NCBI GenBank assembly: GCA_002352225.1
Contig: DEIA01000009.1
Location: forward strand, 97,436 to 161,435
Direction of reading: 5' to 3'
DNA: 64,000 bases
DNA from: Flammeovirgaceae bacterium UBA2786
GTDB taxonomy: Bacteria > Bacteroidota > Bacteroidia > Cytophagales > Cyclobacteriaceae
Both the position numbers and the translations under genes were made by a program. The notes beneath the pieces were generated by a model. That model ran no database searches and was not told where the DNA came from. It was given only the letters and a program-made list of their open reading frames with translations. This document shows positions 35,417-44,358 of this stretch, piece by piece (the stretch's first letter is position 1; each line of letters opens with the position of its first letter).

Positions 35417-36574
35417 ATGGAACTATCCTACATCCTAAACGAATTGGGCGAAGAACGCGATAGCTATTTTCAGGCTGTTGCTCCACCCATTATTCAAACC
35501 AGTAATTTCACTTTTAAGAGTGTTGCCGATTTTCGGAAGGCGCTTGCCAACGAATATGAAGCAACTCTTTATTCGCGTGGAAATAATCCAACGGTGGATA
35601 TCCTGCGCAAAAAACTTGCTGCACTGGATGGTGCCGAAGATGCTCTTGTTTTTGGAAGTGGCATTGCTGCAATTGCTACACCTATATTGGCATTATTGCA
35701 CCAAGGCGATCATGTAGTTAGTGTAGCCAAACCGTATAGCTGGACAATCAAACTTTTTGAAAAACTGCTTCCGAAATTTGGTATTACTACCACCTTCGTG
35801 GACGGAACGCAGGTAGAAAATTTTTCGAATGCGATCCGGCCCAATACCCGGCTAATCTACCTTGAGTCGCCCAATACATTTACATACGAACTACAGGACA
35901 TTAAGGCTGTTTCTGCCTTGGCTAAAAAGAAGGGCATCCTTACCATGATTGACAATAGTTATTGCAGCCCGCTTAACCAACAGCCTATTAAAATGGGAGT
36001 AGATCTGGTAGCGCAATCGGCAACCAAATTTATTGGAGGCCATAGCGATGTGGTAGCCGGTGTTGTTACAGGGTCAAAATCAATCATAAAAAAAATATTT
36101 GATGCTGAGTTTCTTAACATCGGAGGAACCATTTCTCCGATGAATGCATGGTTGTTAATTCGCGGGTTGCGCACATTGCCAATACGCCTGCAGCGTGTAT
36201 GCGACAGCACTAAAAAGGTGGTTGACTTTCTGGCTCAACATCCTCGCGTTGAAAAAGTAATTTTTCCTTTTCATCCAGGTTTTACACAATATGAACTGGC
36301 TAAAAAACAAATGCTTGATGCCGGGGGGTTATTCAGTATTGTGTTAAAGACAGATTCAGTAGCCGGAATCGAAAAGTTTTGCAACTCATTAAAGCATTTT
36401 CTTCTTGCCGTTTCATGGGGAGGCCATGAATCGCTGGTTATTCCTTCTGTTGTTGGGTTTACACCCGATCAATTTGATCCTGCTAATACAAATCATCGTA
36501 TTATCCGGTTGTATGTAGGGTTGGAAGATCCGGACTACCTGATCTCTGATTTAAAACAGGCTTTGGATACATAG
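35417..36574 (+). CDS. Cys/Met metabolism PLP-dependent enzyme (cystathionine synthase/lyase or Met gamma-lyase type)
   Basis: The 385-residue enzyme has the family's PLP lysine K204 in SATKFIGGHSD, the tyrosine/arginine phosphate loop YSRGNNPT, and ESPNTFTYELQD. It is a fold-type I transsulfuration enzyme. The family includes cystathionine gamma-synthase, beta- and gamma-lyase, and methionine gamma-lyase, which cannot be separated here. Location directly after an amino acid permease favours a catabolic lyase that uses imported methionine or cysteine derivatives. Confidence 0.88.
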   Translation: MELSYILNELGEERDSYFQAVAPPIIQTSNFTFKSVADFRKALANEYEATLYSRGNNPTVDILRKKLAALDGAEDALVFGSGIAAIATPILALLHQGDHVVSVAKPYSWTIKLFEKLLPKFGITTTFVDGTQVENFSNAIRPNTRLIYLESPNTFTYELQDIKAVSALAKKKGILTMIDNSYCSPLNQQPIKMGVDLVAQSATKFIGGHSDVVAGVVTGSKSIIKKIFDAEFLNIGGTISPMNAWLLIRGLRTLPIRLQRVCDSTKKVVDFLAQHPRVEKVIFPFHPGFTQYELAKKQMLDAGGLFSIVLKTDSVAGIEKFCNSLKHFLLAVSWGGHESLVIPSVVGFTPDQFDPANTNHRIIRLYVGLEDPDYLISDLKQALDT

Positions 36575-36578
36575 TAAA

Positions 36579-36602
36579 AGGCCTGGTCCCCCGACCAGGC
36601 CT
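36579..36602. terminator. Strong hairpin between convergent genes
   Basis: A perfect 10-base stem (AGGCCTGGTC / GACCAGGCCT) around a CCCC loop, 5 bases after the PLP enzyme stop. On the minus strand it is followed by TTTTA, as expected of a terminator for coaX. On the plus strand the tail is CTAACCTAAACCC, without a T-run, so termination in that direction must be of another kind or the hairpin protects the mRNA end. Confidence 0.75.
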
Positions 36603-36755
36603 AACCTAAACCCAACCCCTCATTCATAAATATGTCTGAGACGACTGGGGTCCTATATGTACAAAGTAAACGCTCAATTGCCCCATTTGTTTTGTTAATA
36701 CTGTGGAGTGGAAGAATAGCTACAGGAATGGAGACCGCTTACAAAAGAAATTGGT

Positions 36756-37523
36756 TTATGCGCTTACTTGCTCACCAATAATGCGCAAACCATCCAATGT
36801 AAGATTGGGTTCGATAGAATTAAAGAAATTTCCTAATGGAGTTATAACAGATGATAGCCCCCCTGTTGCTACAACCAGGCAAGGCTCATTCAGTTCAGCT
36901 TGAATTTTTGTTACCACATTCTTAACCAACCCTTCATACCCAATTAATATACCGGATTGAATGGCGGTAATCGTATTTTTTCCTAAGGCTGATGCGGGTA
37001 TTTCCAGCGGTACATCAAATAGTTTGGCTGTATTCTGCGAGAGCGATCGGGTAGCAGTTTTCAACCCGGGCGCTATGGATACACCGAGTATTTTACCCGT
37101 GCCCGATACCGTTGTAAAGGTAAGCGCTGTTCCAAAGTCGACCACAATACACGTTTGCTTATGTTTAAAGTAGGCTGCTGCTGCATTGGCTACCAGATCA
37201 GAACCTATTTCATATGGGTTTAAGACTTGCATAGAAAGCTTATCATAAACCATAGGCCCTAATACAATAGCTTCCTTTCCAAAAAGACTACGCGTAACGC
37301 TTTTTATTTTTTCTGTCATGGCGGGCACTACGCTGCTCAATACAATTGTTTTTACCTGATCAACTGCATTTCCTGATTCAAAAAAGTAATCGCGGATTTT
37401 TACACCAAAGTACAATTCAGGTAAATCGGGGCGGGAAGCAATTCGCCAAACATGTTTCCACTCTTTGTCCTTCCACAAGCCAACGGTAATGTCGCTGTTA
37501 CCAATATCTAAAGCCAAAAGCAT
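36756..37523 (-). CDS. coaX: Type III pantothenate kinase
   Basis: The 255-residue enzyme phosphorylates pantothenate in the first step of coenzyme A synthesis. It has the ASKHA-fold motifs of CoaX: the phosphate-1 loop DIGNSDITVG at residues 5-14, GSDLVANAAAAY, IVVDFGTALTFT and ATGGLS for adenosine binding. The type III class is insensitive to CoA feedback. It lies downstream of the signalling operon but is separated from it by a hairpin terminator. Confidence 0.95.
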   Translation of the reverse strand: MLLALDIGNSDITVGLWKDKEWKHVWRIASRPDLPELYFGVKIRDYFFESGNAVDQVKTIVLSSVVPAMTEKIKSVTRSLFGKEAIVLGPMVYDKLSMQVLNPYEIGSDLVANAAAAYFKHKQTCIVVDFGTALTFTTVSGTGKILGVSIAPGLKTATRSLSQNTAKLFDVPLEIPASALGKNTITAIQSGILIGYEGLVKNVVTKIQAELNEPCLVVATGGLSSVITPLGNFFNSIEPNLTLDGLRIIGEQVSA

Positions 37524-37558
37524 GGCGCAAGATGGAAATATTCCTGCAAAGCATAAAA

Positions 37559-37588
37559 AAAGTCCGTACCAACATTGGTTCGGACTTT
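37559..37588. terminator. Terminator downstream of the surface-signalling operon
   Basis: Arms AAAGTCCGTACCAA and TTGGTTCGGACTTT pair with one mismatch. T-runs flank it on both strands (AATTTTTT on plus, TTTTTTT on minus). It ends the minus-strand operon that runs from the sigma factor to the head-GIN lipoprotein, before coaX. Confidence 0.8.
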
Positions 37589-37611
37589 AATTTTTTAAGG
37601 TTTTATAAATC

Positions 37612-38316
37612 TCAGTCTTTCTTCACCACACTGGCTCCTGAAGTTTCTACAATTAATTCCGGTTCGCCCCGATAAATCACTTCACTTGCGCCTGTGGCAA
37701 CTACCTGTAATTTCTGCGATACGGTTACCCGACCCTGACTGGCTCCCGAAACATGTAATTGGGCTTGTACTGCTTCATATTCAAATGCCGTTAACACCGA
37801 TGCTCCTGAGATGATACCATCCATTAATTCGCCCTCGCCTTTTAACCTTAGCTGAGATGCTCCATTAATATTGAGAAAAATTTCGGTGGCATCCATATCG
37901 ATCTGCCCTAACGATGCTCCTGATAACGTAACATCTAACCGTTCTACATCATCAAAGCCACTTACTTTTCCATTTACAGCCCCCGAAAAATTTACTCCGG
38001 CCAGTGCAGGCATCGTAATAGTAATAAATGTAGTGTATTGTCTGTTTTCATTTTCATCAAAACGCAAAATCAAGGCATTTCCTCTTTTAAAAATTTCAAG
38101 GTCGTCTAAGTTTCTGCGATCGCCTTCGGCCTTAATTGAGTAATTGGTTCCGGAAACAATAGTAACATCCAATGCATCACCTGCTTCAATGCGATCGAAA
38201 TCAACCACAGCAAACGATCGGATATCTTGCTGGCGTGGGCCCGGGTCTTCATCATTTAAACAAGAGGTTAGCCAAATTGTAGTTGTCAGCAAAAAGATAA
38301 TGTTAAACCGTTTCAT
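37612..38316 (-). CDS. Lipoprotein with head-GIN domain (DUF2807)
   Basis: The 234-residue protein has a lipoprotein signal ending LTSC and a DUF2807 right-handed beta-solenoid. Its turns are marked by repeated SGA(S/V) steps (FSGAVNGKV, LSGASLGQI, NGASQLRL, SGASVLTA, SGASQGRV, GASEVIY and a final SGASVVKK). Such proteins are described as putative adhesin or autotransporter-like. It follows the TonB receptor by 69 bases on the same strand and precedes the operon terminator, so it is the last member of the sigma/FecR group. Confidence 0.88.
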   Translation of the reverse strand: MKRFNIIFLLTTTIWLTSCLNDEDPGPRQQDIRSFAVVDFDRIEAGDALDVTIVSGTNYSIKAEGDRRNLDDLEIFKRGNALILRFDENENRQYTTFITITMPALAGVNFSGAVNGKVSGFDDVERLDVTLSGASLGQIDMDATEIFLNINGASQLRLKGEGELMDGIISGASVLTAFEYEAVQAQLHVSGASQGRVTVSQKLQVVATGASEVIYRGEPELIVETSGASVVKKD

Positions 38317-38385
38317 ATTTATTCGTTAGTATAAGAGTAAGACAATCCACACGGCTATTACCCCTACCCGATAGATCAATTTTCT

Positions 38386-40734
38386 TTAAAATTCTATTTT
38401 ATAGCTCAGTATTGGTAAAAGCGGCATCATATACCATTTTTTCACCTCTCCGCTCTGAGGCTCAAAATACTGCCCCCCCAGATTTTTCTGATTGGTGGCA
38501 TTCTGCAAATCCAACGACAAGGTAGAAGTTGCACGAGCCCGGTTGCGCTTTATACTTACGCGGATATCTGTACGGAAATAGTCGGGTAGTTGTTCGGTAT
38601 AAGCCTCCGATTCAATGTAGTGTGTTTCGTTTAGCTCAATGGATTTGGCCACATCAATAGGGGTTGTCCAGAAGCCTCCGGTATAGATGGTACGTACATT
38701 CAAACCAAATACGCGATCTTTTCTCCAAGTGTATTCTTTGCCAGCTGTAAAGCTTATGGCATGCTTACCATTAAAACGGGTGTTACGCCATTTGTTATCC
38801 AATGCTTTGTACTCAGAATTGTAAAGAGATGCTGACAATAAAAAATACAAATCATTTTTCATGAACTGTTCTAACGTAAGTTCTGCGCCATAGTTACGTC
38901 CTAGCCCTTTATTTACCATAGGTTCGGTTTCAAACCCTTGTTCCAGCACTAACGTAGAAACAGGACTATTAACATCCTTACGCACTGCAATGTTATATAA
39001 ATGCTGATAGTACGTTTCTGCTTTAATGCGTAAGTAACGTGATAACGAACGATCATACCCTAAAACAAAATGCTGCGCTTTATTAAAACCCAGGTTTTTA
39101 TTGGGCTGAACGGTAGTGCCATCTGGTTGTTCTACACGTGCTTCGTACACACTTATAGGTTGCATCTGGCTATGCAACCCGTAGCCCATCGAAAAAGACT
39201 GTTGTTCGCTTAATTCATATTTTACAGATGCCCGAGGCTCCAGCGAAAATGAATTGTTGTTGGTAAGATAAAGTGAATGCAGCCCGGCATTGAAACTAAA
39301 CTGTTCATTTATTTTGTAATTCCATTGCGAAAATAGTTGCACCGTATTCGCATGAAGTTTAGAATCCAATGGCTCTACAATTTCACCAAGTTCAGCATCG
39401 CGGTATCGCAGGTTTAGGGCATACGTGTGGCGATTTAAATATACACCTGAGCGCATGGCACTTCTGGCGCTGAACTTATGATTCAACACCGAACTAAAAA
39501 CAACTTTACGATTTGAATATTTTTGAGTGTAATTAAACTGGGGATTATAGTTGTTGTCCAGCCGTTCATCTTCGTATCCATGATTGTTTCCTGAAAACAC
39601 TACGTTGGTTTGCAGATATGTGTTACTGTTAATAGTGTAGGCGTGTTTAAAGCCCGCAGCACCTGTATTCGAAAAATAATTAGAGTTATAGCGTTGATAA
39701 TCAAATTCCCATTCTGTTGAATCCTTTTTAGCATCTTGAAGTTGGTCGCTCAGCCCGCCAAATCCAAACAAAGAAAAATTTCCGAAGTTGTTGGTTGGCA
39801 AATAAATGTTGTACGATACATCCTGAAAATTAGTAACCGCATCGCCTATGTTAACCCCTATTTTAGAAAGAACGCTTAATGTAGAATATCGATAGTTAAT
39901 CAAATAAGAGCCGCGATAATTTTTTGAGAAAGGGCCTTCGGCTGCTACATCAAGACCTAATACACCGGCTTGTATGGTGTATTCACGTTTTTCGTTATTC
40001 CCTTTGCGGAGATTGAGATCAAACACACCAGCCAATGCGTTGCCATATTCGGCTGCAAACGCTCCTGTTGAAAAATCGGAGTTAGCTAATAACTGCGAAC
40101 TCAAAATGGAAATTCCTCCACCGGATGACCCTACTACAGCAAAGTGATTGGGATTTGGAATATCCACCCCTTCCATGCGCCACAACAAACCAAAAGGCGA
40201 ATTGCCCCTGATGGAAATAGAGTTGTTGCCATCATCGGCAGACACTACTCCGGCAAACGAAACGGCTGCACGGGCCGGATCGTTGACAGCCGCTGCAAAT
40301 TTGCGTGTTTCTTCCACTGAAAAAGTGCGTGTACTTACCGTTGCCATTTCATTCAGCGGTTTGTTCTTTTCGGCATCAGGCCGCACCACAATTTCATCTA
40401 ACTGCGTAATGTCTTCCTCAATGCCCACCGTAAGCACAACTTCTTTACCAGAATTAACAATTACATTACTTATTGTAACATCTTTATATCCCACAAAAGA
40501 AATGCGAAACGTGTGCGTACCAACAGGGATTTGTGCCATTCGGAAATTTCCATCCGCATCGGTAGTTACACCAACTAATGGGTCTGAGTTTTGAATTACA
40601 ACCGATGCGCCCGGCAATCCGGTTTTTGAAATTTTGTCTATTACCGTACCGCGCACGGTTTGCGTAAGTTGCTGGCTATACAGGTTATGAACTGAGATGA
40701 AAGCAACTAAAAGGAGGGGGGTAAATCTTATCAT
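38386..40734 (-). CDS. TonB-dependent outer-membrane receptor
   Basis: The 782-residue protein has a signal peptide, a carboxypeptidase-regulatory-like domain (about 27-110, VRGTVIDKISKTGLPGASV), a TonB plug (about 140-240, SISIRGNSPFGLLWRMEGVD) and a 22-strand-type barrel ending in SYKIEF. It lacks an STN domain; that domain is instead carried by the protein encoded just upstream. It is shorter than SusC-type receptors and no SusD gene follows, so a metal chelate or small compound is more likely than a glycan. Substrate unknown. Confidence 0.92.
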   Translation of the reverse strand: MIRFTPLLLVAFISVHNLYSQQLTQTVRGTVIDKISKTGLPGASVVIQNSDPLVGVTTDADGNFRMAQIPVGTHTFRISFVGYKDVTISNVIVNSGKEVVLTVGIEEDITQLDEIVVRPDAEKNKPLNEMATVSTRTFSVEETRKFAAAVNDPARAAVSFAGVVSADDGNNSISIRGNSPFGLLWRMEGVDIPNPNHFAVVGSSGGGISILSSQLLANSDFSTGAFAAEYGNALAGVFDLNLRKGNNEKREYTIQAGVLGLDVAAEGPFSKNYRGSYLINYRYSTLSVLSKIGVNIGDAVTNFQDVSYNIYLPTNNFGNFSLFGFGGLSDQLQDAKKDSTEWEFDYQRYNSNYFSNTGAAGFKHAYTINSNTYLQTNVVFSGNNHGYEDERLDNNYNPQFNYTQKYSNRKVVFSSVLNHKFSARSAMRSGVYLNRHTYALNLRYRDAELGEIVEPLDSKLHANTVQLFSQWNYKINEQFSFNAGLHSLYLTNNNSFSLEPRASVKYELSEQQSFSMGYGLHSQMQPISVYEARVEQPDGTTVQPNKNLGFNKAQHFVLGYDRSLSRYLRIKAETYYQHLYNIAVRKDVNSPVSTLVLEQGFETEPMVNKGLGRNYGAELTLEQFMKNDLYFLLSASLYNSEYKALDNKWRNTRFNGKHAISFTAGKEYTWRKDRVFGLNVRTIYTGGFWTTPIDVAKSIELNETHYIESEAYTEQLPDYFRTDIRVSIKRNRARATSTLSLDLQNATNQKNLGGQYFEPQSGEVKKWYMMPLLPILSYKIEF

Positions 40735-40806
40735 ACAATTTTTAATTTCGCTTGTATGACAAGTATGTAAGGATTAACCCCTACCTACGAATGATATTTT
40801 TATCGC

Positions 40807-42618
40807 TTATAAAAAGCGCAGCCCCACCTTTGCCCCAAGCCACATGGCCATGGTATTACGCGTGCTTACACTTACTGAATGACTGGATGGTGTGTAATAG
40901 GTAAACAAACTGGGGTAATCGGTAAATGTTTTACGGGTTAAGTATGCGTTAAGCGTAACTCCTGTAGAAATAGAAAATTTCTTTGCCACCTGAAAATCAA
41001 ATCCGAGGTACGCTTTATTAAGCAGGCTGAGCGCATTTGTAAAACTTCCTTTGTTTACATGTTGGCTTGTTAAATCCATATCGAAGTAAAGCCAGCGGGC
41101 AAGTTTATGCGAAGAGCCCAAGCCATACCCAAATGTCCACACAGAAGTGTCGTTAGCTTGTAATGATTGCTCGGGTTTAAATCCAGCCATTAGCACGGTA
41201 TAAAAATTTCGAACACCCGTTCTAAAAGCAAGGTTTACAGGAAACACTTCATCTGCCGAAACCTCTACTTTGTGATATCCATTTTTAACTATACTAAATA
41301 ATCCAATGGGTACACCGCCTACGCTATCAGCATAGTTAATTAATCCGATCTGTGTTCCTCTCACTCTTTTCGCATAGTTAAACACGCCACTTATTTGCGA
41401 TCCTGATATTTTACCTGTGGTGATGTTTGTGGCTCCTGCAAACTGCGAACCTTTATAATTACCCCGTTGCAGATTACCAAACCCTGCTACCTGCACACCA
41501 TAAGAAGAGTTGTTATTATAGTTACTGAACCCAGCTATCTGCACACCATTCATATCGCCCAGGTTGGTGTTGGCAAAGCCGGCTAACTGAACACCATGGC
41601 CATTACTTAGATTGGTATTGGCAAAACCAGCCAGTTGCACAGCTGTAACATCGTCTCCATTTAAGTTAAAAAATCCCGCTGTCTGAATACCATAAAATCT
41701 TCCTCCTACCATGTTGCCAAACCCTGCAATCTGCAGCCAGCGTACATCGCCCCGATCCAGGTTAAAAAAGAAGCCCAACTCTAGCTGACGGGTACCCCGT
41801 GAATAGCCGCCTAAAAAATTGATAGAATAATCGTTAATCACATTACCACTTAAGCGCCCATGTGTTCCAATAAAAGGAAGAAACGAAACTTGCACCATCG
41901 AATATAGGGTGTCAGAAATATTCTGAACGTTAGGTTCAGAATAATAGGGGCGTGTAAGTTCTTCTTTTAGTGTTAGTGTTACCGAATCGATTGGAATTTC
42001 TGAAGTTAAAGTGCGTACCGTGTCAACTACTATAGGCTTAAGACCAATGATATAGTATTGATTTGCCGACTCGGTTATCTGTAAAGTTGTGTTTTGATAA
42101 TCTTTTTTGCTGATGGAAAGCAAAAGAGAATCGGGTTGCTTCTCAATCTTTAATCTGAAAAACCCATATTCATCGGATACAGCCGATGTAATGGACGGTT
42201 TATGATAAATGCTGGCATGTGGAATTTTGCTTCCGGTATTTGAATCTTCAATGTAACCACTCACAACTATGGTTACCACATTGTTTTTTACCACTGGTGC
42301 TGGCGCCCGGGTAAGAATTACATAATTCCCTTTCTCTTTATAATTCAGGGATCCTTCAAACATTTTGTTTAGCACTTGGCGTACAGTAAGGTTTTGCACA
42401 TCCAGGCTAAGGATGTAATTAGTATCTATAATTGAACTATTGTATGAGAATGAAAAACCGGCCGCCTGTCCAATACGACTCAAAATTATTGTTGCTCTTT
42501 CGTTTTCTACCGAAATGGATATTGGCCGTTCCAGTAATGGTACACTTTTCTCTTTTGTTTGAGCGGTACATACTCCGGCTGTAAAAAAAATAAGAATTAC
42601 TGAACAAAATAATTTCAT
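40807..42618 (-). CDS. STN plus carboxypeptidase-like protein with exact 16-residue repeats
   Basis: The 603-residue protein has a signal peptide, an STN domain (about 33-104), a carboxypeptidase-regulatory-like domain (about 117-195), a linker, then a region (about 295-443) in which the motif xQxAGFxN recurs every 16 residues at 295, 311, 327, 343, 359, 375, 391 and 407, with two decayed copies after. About 160 barrel-like residues close it, ending GLRFL. STN domains of surface-signalling receptors contact FecR in the periplasm, so this protein probably relays a signal to FecR, whose gene ends 3 bases upstream. The repeats likely form a beta-solenoid. Confidence 0.85.
   Translation of the reverse strand: MKLFCSVILIFFTAGVCTAQTKEKSVPLLERPISISVENERATIILSRIGQAAGFSFSYNSSIIDTNYILSLDVQNLTVRQVLNKMFEGSLNYKEKGNYVILTRAPAPVVKNNVVTIVVSGYIEDSNTGSKIPHASIYHKPSITSAVSDEYGFFRLKIEKQPDSLLLSISKKDYQNTTLQITESANQYYIIGLKPIVVDTVRTLTSEIPIDSVTLTLKEELTRPYYSEPNVQNISDTLYSMVQVSFLPFIGTHGRLSGNVINDYSINFLGGYSRGTRQLELGFFFNLDRGDVRWLQIAGFGNMVGGRFYGIQTAGFFNLNGDDVTAVQLAGFANTNLSNGHGVQLAGFANTNLGDMNGVQIAGFSNYNNNSSYGVQVAGFGNLQRGNYKGSQFAGATNITTGKISGSQISGVFNYAKRVRGTQIGLINYADSVGGVPIGLFSIVKNGYHKVEVSADEVFPVNLAFRTGVRNFYTVLMAGFKPEQSLQANDTSVWTFGYGLGSSHKLARWLYFDMDLTSQHVNKGSFTNALSLLNKAYLGFDFQVAKKFSISTGVTLNAYLTRKTFTDYPSLFTYYTPSSHSVSVSTRNTMAMWLGAKVGLRFL
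41287..41736 (-). repeat. Protein repeat array, 16-residue period
   Basis: The coding repeats described for the STN protein: eight copies at strict 48-base spacing plus weaker ends. DNA identity between copies is modest (AGF-N positions conserved, others varied), so this is old protein repetition and not a recent tandem expansion. Confidence 0.85.
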
Positions 42619-42621
42619 GCG

Positions 42622-43626
42622 CTATTGTGAGCTTGTACACCCATCTCCGTCCAGAATCAACTCTTCTCCTTTTCGGGTTAACGTTAAATTCATAGTTTCG
42701 GCAATTACCTCGGCAATGGTGGCCGCATTATCTTCTTTATAGTTAGCGGTAAGCCTGCAATCGAAGAGTTTTTTATTTGCTAATACGATTTTAGAATTAT
42801 ACACCTCATTCAGCAGCTCAACAACCGACTTCAGGTCAGTATTATTAAAACTGAAAACTTTAGTCTTATACGCTAAAATGTTTGTGTCGGGTTTCTCAAT
42901 TCGGTAAAAACTTTTATTTCGTTTGCTGTAAATGGCCCGATCACCGGCTTTCAGATTTAATCCGCTATCGTATTGCGTATAAAACTGAACCTCGCCCTCG
43001 GTAACCAGAATTTCAATAGTGTCCTTTTCTGGGTAGGCTTTTAGGTTAAACTCGGTACCAATATCGCGCACCAATACTTCATCTGCTTCAATTATAAAGG
43101 GTTTCGTCTCGTCATGCTTTACACTAAAGTATGCCTCGCCTTTTAATTTTACTTTACGCGATTTTGCCTTTGCATCATAGCTGTAGGCCAGTTCACTTTT
43201 CTTGTTCATAAAGGCTGTGCTGCCATCGGGTAAGGTGTCTTGCCGGGTATTATCTGTACTTACAATGGCCCGTTGTTGTTGTGGCGATATGGGGTTATTT
43301 AGAAAATAAATTACTCCTAATGTAACCGCTACTCCGGCTGCAATACGCAGCCAAGCTATAGTAGCCTCGGTACGTTGCTTCAGGGGCAACACTCTGCCTT
43401 TCTCAATTTTGAGTTTTACTTTATTCCAGGCAGCGTCAGTATCAAATTCAACTTTTACATCAGAGCCAGCCGCTTTCTCAAAAATAATTTTGAAATTATT
43501 AAAGTAAGCCTGGTTGGCCGGGGTTTCTTCCCGCCAGGCATTTACCTTCTGTTGCTCTTGTTCAGTAGCTTCACCAGCCAGCACCTTACCTATCAAATCA
43601 TCAATATCGTTTTGCAGCAATCCCAT
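42622..43626 (-). CDS. FecR-family anti-sigma factor
   Basis: The 334-residue protein has an N-terminal cytoplasmic DUF4880-like region that would hold the sigma factor, one membrane helix (about 92-109, WLRIAAGVAVTLGVIYFL), the periplasmic FecR domain with STDNTRQDTLPDGSTAFMNK, and a C-terminal STN-binding-type domain (about 255-330). The ATG at 43626 overlaps the sigma factor stop in TAATG, a typical coupling; a TTG 12 bases earlier is less likely. It inhibits the sigma factor until the STN-bearing protein signals. Confidence 0.93.
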   Translation of the reverse strand: MGLLQNDIDDLIGKVLAGEATEQEQQKVNAWREETPANQAYFNNFKIIFEKAAGSDVKVEFDTDAAWNKVKLKIEKGRVLPLKQRTEATIAWLRIAAGVAVTLGVIYFLNNPISPQQQRAIVSTDNTRQDTLPDGSTAFMNKKSELAYSYDAKAKSRKVKLKGEAYFSVKHDETKPFIIEADEVLVRDIGTEFNLKAYPEKDTIEILVTEGEVQFYTQYDSGLNLKAGDRAIYSKRNKSFYRIEKPDTNILAYKTKVFSFNNTDLKSVVELLNEVYNSKIVLANKKLFDCRLTANYKEDNAATIAEVIAETMNLTLTRKGEELILDGDGCTSSQ

Positions 43627-44204
43627 TAAGGCATCCAATTATTCAAAAATATTAAAAACAGGGGCAGGTAATCTTTCAATTGTTCGCGCATCAGTTTCAA
43701 TGCTTTTCCCATATGATTTTCTACCGTTTTTACCGATATCTGAAGTTGATCCGCTATTTCCTGATACTTCAATTCTTCAAACCTGCTTAATTGAAACACC
43801 AGCCTGCATTGCTCGGGTAAGGTTTTCATGGCTTCCGAAATTTTCAATTCAAGTTCGGCTGCCTGCACGTTCTGAATTACTGATTCAGATGCCACCGCGC
43901 CTGCATACAACTCGTGTGCAACATGTTGTTGTTTTACTTTTTCGTGTTTGATTACGTTGAGGCAACTGTTGCGCACCATGCGATACAGGTAAGCCTTCAA
44001 AGAAGTTTCAATTTGAATAGTAGTTCGTTTTTCCCAAACCGAAATAAAAGCGGTTTGAACAACTTCTTCCGCTTCCTCCTTATCATTTAAAAATGAAAAG
44101 GCATAGCGGCAAAGCGGTTGGTAATGGGCACGGAAAATCATCTCAAACGTACTTGGGTTGCCCTGCCGGAATTTTTCTAAAACCTGCTTTTCCGATAAAT
44201 CCAC
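43626..44204 (-). CDS. ECF RNA polymerase sigma factor
   Basis: This 192-residue sigma-70 factor carries region 2 (FRAHYQPLCRYAFSFL to YLYRMVRNSCLNVI) and region 4 (LPEQCRLVFQLSRFEELKYQEIADQLQISVKTVENHM). It is of the Bacteroidota FecI-like group that is paired with FecR. It heads a five-gene minus-strand operon and probably drives that operon and remote targets. I see no clear standard promoter upstream; an ECF-type one cannot be judged without known targets. Confidence 0.95.
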   Translation of the reverse strand: MDLSEKQVLEKFRQGNPSTFEMIFRAHYQPLCRYAFSFLNDKEEAEEVVQTAFISVWEKRTTIQIETSLKAYLYRMVRNSCLNVIKHEKVKQQHVAHELYAGAVASESVIQNVQAAELELKISEAMKTLPEQCRLVFQLSRFEELKYQEIADQLQISVKTVENHMGKALKLMREQLKDYLPLFLIFLNNWMP

Positions 44205-44309
44205 CGCTTAATTATGATTTGGTGCAATTTACGGGTTTCGGGACGTTGAGGTTATGACAACTCAACTAACTTTTACCCCTACGGGAATGAAAATTTTGGT
44301 TTATAAAAG

Positions 44310-44348
44310 AAAAAGTGCCCGCAAACTGTGATTTTGCGTGCACTTTTT
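44310..44348. terminator. Terminator downstream of the carbonic anhydrase gene
   Basis: Arms AAAAAGTGCCCGCAAA and TTTGCGTGCACTTTTT pair with one mismatch. Poly-T ends on both strands give bidirectional potential. It closes the SulP/carbonic anhydrase operon on the minus strand and separates it from the sigma factor gene. Confidence 0.8.
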
Positions 44349-44358
44349 AGGTTTCCAA

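Noticed and set aside
40751..40763. CTTGT-ATG-ACAAG inverted repeat between the STN gene and the TonB receptor
   Set aside because: Only five paired bases; too short to argue for a site.
41287..41736. Regularly spaced repeats that might suggest a CRISPR or DNA minisatellite
   Set aside because: The spacing is 48 bases in a clean reading frame and the conservation is at protein level (AGF-N), so it is a protein repeat array.
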